A DNA stretch of 54,075 nucleotides from an uncultured Christensenella sp. (lineage in GTDB: Bacteria > Bacillota > Clostridia > Christensenellales > Borkfalkiaceae): positions 1-54,075 of the forward strand of contig CAJTPB010000014.1 of assembly GCA_910578065.1 (NCBI GenBank). Direction: 5' to 3'. Both the position numbers and the translations under genes were made by a program. Below are positions 49,115 through 54,075 of the stretch, in pieces. Under the pieces are notes generated by a model that saw only the letters and a list, made by a program, of their open reading frames with translations, was not told the origin of the DNA and searched no databases. Positions within the stretch are counted from its first letter, which is position 1; each line of letters opens with the position of its first letter.

Positions 49115-50014
49115 CTATTTCAAAAACTTCCCCATTACTTCGGCGGTAGAGCTGAAATACGCGAACGTTTCGGGATACTTCTTTAATATCCTTTGCAATT
49201 CTGAAATCTGCCGTTTGCGCACTACGCATACGAGCATGCTGCGCTCTTCATGCGAAAACATTCCGATCGCGGGCATCATCGTAACTCCGTGGTGCAGCTG
49301 CGATAATATATCGGCGGAAAGTTCTTCGGGGTGCGTTGTTACGATTTCGAACTTATAAGCAGTTTTAAAGCCCTGCAAAAGCAAATCGCAAACTTTGCTC
49401 GTTACAAACAGCGATACAAGCGCGAGCAATACGGGGTCGAGCTTTGCCGTAAAACTTAAACCGCGGTTATAAACGAAAAAGGAAGAAATTACGACCGCCG
49501 CATCGAATATAAACGTAAGCCAATTTACATTCAGCCGTTTGAACTTTTTATTCACGACCGAAGCAAGCACCGTTGTTCCGCCCGACGTGCCGAAGCATTT
49601 CAGCATGATCGCAAGCGCGACGCCGAGCAAAATTCCGCCCGCGATCGCAGCAAGAAACCCGTTGGTTTCCGTTTTATAAACGGGGAACGAGGGAATCAAC
49701 CCGAACAAAATCAACAGCACCGAAGACATGACCATCGAAAGAGTAGCGACGATCGCCTCTTGCTTTCCGATACAGAAAAACGCAATAAAAAAGAGCGGAA
49801 CGTTCAAAGCGAATAAAAACCAACCGGAATTAATTTCGAACACGTATTCGAGCAAAACGGCAATGCCGTTAATTCCGCCTGGCGCAAAGTTGTTGGGCGA
49901 AACGAACATCGAAACCGCTACCGCACGCACCACGCCCGAAAGTAAAATGGGAAAAACAAATGCAAGCATAAACTTCCATGTCTTTCCCCAAAAACTCTTT
50001 TTTCTTTCGCACAT
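49115..50014 (-). CDS. YitT family (DUF2179) membrane protein
   Basis: A 299-residue protein with about six helices in the first 205 residues ('SMFVSPNNFAPGGINGIAVL', 'GILLGVALAIMLKCFGTSGG') and a C-terminal DUF2179 domain ('FKTAYKFEIVTTHPEELSAD', 'SMLVCVVRKRQISELQRILK'). The PGGxxGxA and GTSGGT segments are typical. Function is not established for most members. It is monocistronic on the minus strand. Confidence 0.92.
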   Translation of the reverse strand: MCERKKSFWGKTWKFMLAFVFPILLSGVVRAVAVSMFVSPNNFAPGGINGIAVLLEYVFEINSGWFLFALNVPLFFIAFFCIGKQEAIVATLSMVMSSVLLILFGLIPSFPVYKTETNGFLAAIAGGILLGVALAIMLKCFGTSGGTTVLASVVNKKFKRLNVNWLTFIFDAAVVISSFFVYNRGLSFTAKLDPVLLALVSLFVTSKVCDLLLQGFKTAYKFEIVTTHPEELSADILSQLHHGVTMMPAIGMFSHEERSMLVCVVRKRQISELQRILKKYPETFAYFSSTAEVMGKFLK

Positions 50015-50146
50015 AACCGTAACCTTACTATTTACTTCTTATTTATTGTATCATCTTTTGCACGAAAAAACAATCCCCTTTTCTTAAATTTTCCATGCGA
50101 TTTATAAAAAAACGGCGTCCTTTTTATGGAAACCGTTTTTACGCTT

Positions 50147-51133
50147 TTAAGATATTTTTTTCTTTTCTTTTTTTCGGGCAATCACCAAAAAGGAATAAGA
50201 AAGCGCGATCCCCGCTATCAGCAATACGACCGCCGCGATCCAATAACCGGGAGAGGTCGGCAAGGTGGCAAACGTCATATTCGCCTCCTGCGCCGTTTTA
50301 TAAAACACGGTGGGAATAGACCCTACGATAAAGCCCAATATCGCAAAATACGTGCCTCGCGGAAACTTTTTTAAACAGTATTTCATAATTACGGAAATCC
50401 CGAAAAAGCCGATCAGCACACCGATCCCCGTACACGCAAGCACGGCAATGCAAATCCCCACCTGTTCGCCCTGCAAAAGCGATTGCGTCACCATCTGCAC
50501 CAACGGATTGTAATAGCCGAAAATCAACAACAGCATCGAGCCGGAAATCCCGGGCACTACGAGCGCGGCGCTTCCCACCATGCCGATCAAGATCAATAAC
50601 AAATACCCGCCGAAGTTAAGGTGAAACAAAAACCCCTCTTCCTGCTGCGCCGTGGGCAAAAACACAAGGCTTACGGCAACCGCAAGCGGAATCAAACACG
50701 CCAAACAATTTTTCCAATTCGGCTTTCCCTTTATTTTCTCGGTCACGGAAGGAAGCCCGCCTACGGCAAGCCCCACAAACAGGCACACCGTCGGAATCGG
50801 AAAATGCTTTAATCCCAACTGTATGGGATAAATCAGCGCGGCGATCCCCAAAAGCATTCCCAGCAAAATGGGCAGCAGCGTTAAAAAACTCTTTTTAAAT
50901 TGATGAAAGATATCCGCAATCGCGCCAACCAGCTTTTCGTATATCCCCAAAATCGCGGCAACGGAACCGCCCGAAAAACCGGGAATAATAAACGCGATGC
51001 CGATCATCACGCCGCGCAAAATATCGGCAAGAAATTCCACCGCCTTAGAAGGCTTTTGCTCTCCGTTTAAAGAGGGCGGAAGATTTTCTTTCTCTTCCTC
51101 TTCCAAAGGCGCAACGCCTTTCTTTTCTTCCAT
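50147..51133 (-). CDS. DUF368 polyprenyl-phosphate transporter (PopT type)
   Basis: A 328-residue protein with a hydrophilic charged N-terminus (1-35) and about eight to nine helices. 'GVMIGIAFIIPGFSGGSVAA' and 'GSAALVVPGISGSMLLLIFG' are the two inverted-repeat PGxSGG/S motifs of DUF368. Members were shown to recycle undecaprenyl phosphate across the membrane for cell-wall synthesis (PopT). The C-terminus is lysine-rich. It is probably a single-gene unit. Confidence 0.93.
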   Translation of the reverse strand: MEEKKGVAPLEEEEKENLPPSLNGEQKPSKAVEFLADILRGVMIGIAFIIPGFSGGSVAAILGIYEKLVGAIADIFHQFKKSFLTLLPILLGMLLGIAALIYPIQLGLKHFPIPTVCLFVGLAVGGLPSVTEKIKGKPNWKNCLACLIPLAVAVSLVFLPTAQQEEGFLFHLNFGGYLLLILIGMVGSAALVVPGISGSMLLLIFGYYNPLVQMVTQSLLQGEQVGICIAVLACTGIGVLIGFFGISVIMKYCLKKFPRGTYFAILGFIVGSIPTVFYKTAQEANMTFATLPTSPGYWIAAVVLLIAGIALSYSFLVIARKKEKKKIS

Positions 51134-51218
51134 AAATACCTCGTCGCACTTTTTCTATATTAGTATATCATAGCGCCCGCAAAAAAACAACCGATAACGA
51201 AAAATTTTCGCTAAACAC

Positions 51219-51250
51219 AAAAAAGACGGCGTAAAAACGCCGCCTTTTTT
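51219..51250. terminator. Terminator after gdhA
   Basis: CGGCGT (51227-51232) and ACGCCG (51237-51242) form a stem flanked by A-run and T6. On the minus strand TCTTTTTT follows. Confidence 0.85.
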
Positions 51251-51273
51251 CTCCAAAACAAAACGAATAAACT

Positions 51274-52608
51274 TTAAACGATTCCGTGCGCCATCATCGC
51301 GTTCGCCACTTTTATAAATCCCGCAATATTCGCGCCCGCAACGTAATCCCCTTTGCAGCCGTATTCTTTCGCCGCCGCGTCCATATTGTGGTATATGTCG
51401 ATCATAATCTTTTTCAGCTTTGCATCTACCTCTTCGAACGTCCAAAACAGCCGCCCGCTGGACTGCGCCATTTCGAGCGCGCTCGTCGCAACGCCGCCCG
51501 CATTCGCCGCCTTTGCAGGCAGGAACACAACGCCCGCTTTTTGGAATACCGCAATCGCTTCCAACGTAGAAGGCATATTCGCCCCCTCGCCCACATATTT
51601 TACGCCGTTCTTTACAAGAACTTTTGCAGACTCTTCGTCGATTTCGTTCTGCGTCGCGCAGGGAAGGGCGATATCGCAGGGAATCGTCCAAATTCCTTTA
51701 CACCCTTCGTAATATTCCGCGCCCTTTACCCGCGCCGCGTATTCTTTGATTCTTCCGCGTTCCACTTCTTTGATTTGCTTTACAATGTCAAGCTGAATGC
51801 CCGCTTTGTCGTATATGTATCCGTTGGAATCGTACATTGCAACGACTTTCGCGCCGAGCGACTGCGCCTTTTCGCAAGCGTAAATCGCTACGTTTCCCGA
51901 ACCGGAAATAACTACCGTTTTTCCTTGAAAGCTGTCGCCGCGCGCTTTCAACGCTTCTGCGGTAATGTATACAAGGCCGTATCCCGTCGCTTCTTTCCGC
52001 GCAAGGCTTCCCCCGTAAGAAAGTCCCCTGCCCGTTAAAACGCCTACGTGCTCGTCTCGGATCCGCTTATACTGCCCGAACATGTATCCGATTTCTCTGC
52101 CGCCTACGCCGATATCGCCTGCGGGAACGTCGGTATCCTGCCCGATATGGCGGTATAATTCGGTCATAAAACTTTGGCAGAATTTCATAATTTCGTTATC
52201 GCTTTTTCCTTTGGGGTCGAAATCGCTGCCGCCCTTTCCTCCGCCGATGGGTAAGCCCGTTAAACTGTTTTTTAAAATTTGTTCCAATCCCAAAAATTTG
52301 ATAATGGAAAGGTTTACCGAAGGGTGAAAACGCAGCCCGCCCTTATACGGTCCGATCGCACTGTTAAACTGCACGCGATAGCCCTTGTTTACGTGTACGC
52401 CGCCGTTGTCGTCTACCCAAGGAACGCGAAACAGAATTACCCGTTCGGGCTCTACAAAGCGTTCCAAAAGCGCCGCTTTTTCGTATTCGGGATGCTTTTC
52501 TATTACAGGTTTCAATCCGTTTAAGATTTCCGTCGCCGCTTGATGAAATTCCGGCTCGTTAGGGTTTTTCTTTTTTAAATCTTCAAGAACTCTTTCTACA
52601 TACTGCAT
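51274..52608 (-). CDS. gdhA: Glutamate dehydrogenase (hexameric GdhA type)
   Basis: A 444-residue enzyme linking 2-oxoglutarate, ammonia and glutamate. It starts MQYVERVLEDLKKKNPNEPE at 52608 behind AGGAG; a further 70 codons are open upstream but lie in the promoter region. Substrate-site landmarks: 'YKGGLRFHPSVNLSIIKFLG' and 'LPIGGGKGGSDFDPKGKSDN' (catalytic Lys), 'DIGVGGREIGYMFGQYKRI'. The dinucleotide fold is 'VISGSGNVAIYACEKAQSLG'. Length and sequence fit the 450-residue small hexameric class; NADPH or NADH preference is not certain. Confidence 0.97.
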   Translation of the reverse strand: MQYVERVLEDLKKKNPNEPEFHQAATEILNGLKPVIEKHPEYEKAALLERFVEPERVILFRVPWVDDNGGVHVNKGYRVQFNSAIGPYKGGLRFHPSVNLSIIKFLGLEQILKNSLTGLPIGGGKGGSDFDPKGKSDNEIMKFCQSFMTELYRHIGQDTDVPAGDIGVGGREIGYMFGQYKRIRDEHVGVLTGRGLSYGGSLARKEATGYGLVYITAEALKARGDSFQGKTVVISGSGNVAIYACEKAQSLGAKVVAMYDSNGYIYDKAGIQLDIVKQIKEVERGRIKEYAARVKGAEYYEGCKGIWTIPCDIALPCATQNEIDEESAKVLVKNGVKYVGEGANMPSTLEAIAVFQKAGVVFLPAKAANAGGVATSALEMAQSSGRLFWTFEEVDAKLKKIMIDIYHNMDAAAKEYGCKGDYVAGANIAGFIKVANAMMAHGIV

Positions 52609-52657
52609 TCTGCTTTCTCCTTCGACTACCGCTGCAGTCTTTGACTTTGATATCTTT

Positions 52658-52687
52658 ATTATATCAAATTTACTTTTTTCTTGCCAA
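52658..52687 (-). promoter_or_regulatory. Sigma-A promoter of gdhA
   Basis: On the minus strand TTGGCA (52682-52687), an 18-bp spacer and TATAAT (52658-52663), about 45 bp upstream of the ATG. A 17-bp palindrome, ATGCTTA-CTA-TAAGCAT (52732-52748), lies about 50 bp further upstream and may bind a regulator. Confidence 0.75.
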
Positions 52688-52748
52688 TCTTTCGCGCCCT
52701 TTCTGCACGATTTGCTCAATCGCAATCTATTATGCTTACTATAAGCAT

Positions 52749-53000
52749 GTGTTATAGTATACAGGATACTAGTGCCATTTTGTAAAATGATAATTATAGT
52801 CTTATTGCTGTAATACAACTTGTTTGTAAATCATGAATTTCTATTAAAGCGGTTAAGTTATCATTACAATACCATTGACAGTTGTCTGCGTGAGGGCTTA
52901 TTTTTCGTTTAACCGCTTATATAACGCATTTGTTTATCATTGTTGGGTATAATACAATTGAATATTATGCCCAAAACGTAGGCTTTACACTTACAACGTT
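52749..53000. other. Gene-free AT-rich gap upstream of gdhA
   Basis: No gene recognised. It contains short repeats (TATAGTATAC) and AT-rich DNA between the gdhA control region and the terminator at 53.0 kb. Confidence 0.4.
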
Positions 53001-53036
53001 AAAAACCCCCGCAGATGGATATCTGCGGGGGTTTTG
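53001..53036. terminator. Strong bidirectional terminator at the end of the right-edge gene
   Basis: ACCCCCGCAGAT and ATCTGCGGGGGT (53005-53016, 53021-53032) form a 12-bp stem with a GGAT loop, flanked by A5 and T4. Confidence 0.93.
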
Positions 53037-53041
53037 TTTAT

Positions 53042-54075
53042 TTAATTGTTTTTGTCGTCTAACCGTTCGTACACATTGTAATCGTAGTCGTCTTCGTAAC
53101 CGCTGTATCCCGTTGCGGGATTTTGCCGTTTCGAGGCGTCTATCGTCGTCGTGCTCGTGGTCGTCATTACCGCCCCGGGCGGAACTACGCGCCGTCCGTC
53201 TTGCGGTTGCGCAGGTTGCTGGTTTGTAATAAGAATGGGTTGCGGTTGCTGCGCAGGTTGTTGAATTGCAGGTTGCTGCACTTGCGGATACGCAGGCGTA
53301 TTTACGCCGATTCCGCGCATTGCCGCAAAGAACATTGCAAGCATTTCCGCGCTCATTCCCGTCGTAGACGCGGGCGCGTTTTCCGTTTTTCTTCCGCGTT
53401 CTTCCGCCGCGCGGATTTCCGCCGTCTTGATCCGTTCTTCCGCCAAACGTAAATCAGATTCGATCCGCGTGTTCATGCGTTCTTCCGCAATTCTCGCGCG
53501 CTCTTCTGCTGCGCGCAGTTCTGCCGTTCTCGCACGCTCTTCCGCCGCGCGCAACTCTGCCGAACGCATATCCCCGCCATAGCCTGCGCCCATCATGGGC
53601 TGAGGCATCATAGGCATTTGATTCATCATGCCCATAGGATTCATTCCCATTCCGTATGCGTTTCCGAAGTTCATCGGCATTTGCGGGAAGTCCCCTGCGC
53701 CTTTCTTCTTCATGTGGATCTTTACTGGCATCATTCCATTAGACGTCGGTACGAATCCTTGAATATACGCTCCGCTCGGTTCGGCGTTCGGCTTCTTTCT
53801 CGGTTTGTTTTCCTGCTTGGGCTGAGGATTGGGCTGTGCCTGTGCGGGTGCGGGGGCAGGCGCTTGCATCGGCGCGGGCATTGCCTGCGCTTGTTGCATC
53901 GGCTGCATGCTTGCTCCCATTTGCATTTGCGCTTGCGGCATTGCCATGGGTACGGGCAACGGCGTGTTTCTTCTCCGTTCTTCGTCTTCCCGACGTCTCC
54001 GCTCGTCTTCTTCCCGTCTTCTTCTTTCCTCTTCTTCCCTGCGCTCCTTTTCTTCCTTCCGCTCTTGCTCGCGCC
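53042..54075 (-). CDS. Coiled-coil, Met/Pro/Gln-rich protein of unknown function (N-terminus beyond window)
   Basis: The minus frame is open to the window edge, so at least 344 residues are visible and the start is missing. The edge part is a continuous Glu/Arg charged helix (repeats like EERRRREEDERRRR). A low-complexity block rich in Met, Pro, Gln and Ala follows ('PMQAPAPAPAQAQPNPQPKQ'), then a short conserved-looking patch 'AYIQGFVPTSNGMMPVKIHM' and a Gly/Met/Asn run. Next is a second coiled coil with repeats of AELRAAEERARTAELRAAEE, and finally a Tyr/Asp-rich tail. No transmembrane segment is seen. Such composition suggests a scaffolding or polar/cytoskeletal protein, but no family is recognised. 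Confidence 0.75.
   Translation of the reverse strand, partial: REQERKEEKERREEEERRRREEDERRRREDEERRRNTPLPVPMAMPQAQMQMGASMQPMQQAQAMPAPMQAPAPAPAQAQPNPQPKQENKPRKKPNAEPSGAYIQGFVPTSNGMMPVKIHMKKKGAGDFPQMPMNFGNAYGMGMNPMGMMNQMPMMPQPMMGAGYGGDMRSAELRAAEERARTAELRAAEERARIAEERMNTRIESDLRLAEERIKTAEIRAAEERGRKTENAPASTTGMSAEMLAMFFAAMRGIGVNTPAYPQVQQPAIQQPAQQPQPILITNQQPAQPQDGRRVVPPGAVMTTTSTTTIDASKRQNPATGYSGYEDDYDYNVYERLDDKNN

Noticed and set aside
50095..50146. Terminator of the DUF368 gene
   Set aside because: A possible stem near 50.11-50.15 kb is imperfect and its pairing is weak, so it was not listed as a feature.

Overview
The window looks like chromosomal DNA of an anaerobic, Gram-positive Clostridia-type bacterium (Bacillota), probably gut-associated. 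The case rests on a pyruvate:ferredoxin oxidoreductase, a complete Na+/H+-type Rnf complex, the ecfA1-ecfA2-ecfT-truA order, strong AGGAGG ribosome sites with sigma-A promoters, BspA-type leucine-rich-repeat proteins, a bile-salt-hydrolase-like enzyme and a large beta-helix/MBG-type surface protein. The exact lineage cannot be fixed from sequence reading alone; an uncultured Christensenellales-like genome is a guess.

Layout. 1-2.9 kb: C-terminally truncated surface protein with a hairpin leader and a C9 tract. 3.3-9.9 kb (minus): LysR regulator, mnmE, a membrane protein, truA and the ECF energy-coupling module. 10.0-11.7 kb (plus): a probable structured RNA or attenuator leader followed by two LRR_5 proteins. 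11.8-15.4 kb: nifJ (PFOR). 15.9-17.4 kb: a DUF1858 redox protein, an Ntn-hydrolase of the bile salt/penicillin acylase type and tRNA-Arg. 17.47-18.05 kb: a cluster of DnaA-box-like sites and a threefold intergenic repeat. 18.0-20.4 kb (minus): a flavinylation module (FMN-binding lipoprotein, ApbE, NusG-domain-II protein). 20.4-25.6 kb: DinB, a frameshifted LysR divergent to a small protein, an iron alcohol dehydrogenase, a flavodoxin-fold reductase and DUF3737. 25.8-31.5 kb: a more AT-rich accessory region with a GIY-YIG/DUF4357 protein, an RNase III-like protein, a large serine recombinase, a 184-bp dyad, a MarR operon and a sigma-like factor, ending near tRNA-Ser. 31.6-42.1 kb: DegV, MinE/MinD (no MinC here), DUF4180, a MacB-like ABC transporter with its MarR, an RlmL-type methyltransferase, a CNNM-type protein, a TtcA-like protein and a thioredoxin-reductase-like protein. 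42.3-48.7 kb: Gx transporter plus rnfCDGEAB. 49.1-54.1 kb: YitT, DUF368 (PopT-type), gdhA and an N-terminally truncated coiled-coil/Met-Pro-Gln-rich protein.

How it fits together. PFOR makes reduced ferredoxin and Rnf couples ferredoxin oxidation to NAD+ reduction and ion pumping. ApbE would attach FMN covalently to RnfD, RnfG and the extracytosolic FMN-binding lipoprotein. The most unusual object is RnfG, which carries three FMN-binding-like modules; two are near-identical tandem copies each with a TGATRSS attachment motif, suggesting an extended multi-flavin electron wire. Other points worth pursuing are the promoter-hairpin-terminator RNA at 10.09-10.24 kb, the 28.9-29.1 kb dyad, the DnaA-box cluster between convergent genes, two apparently leaderless promoters, and a possible phase-variable C9 tract. 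No CRISPR array and no rRNA gene was seen.
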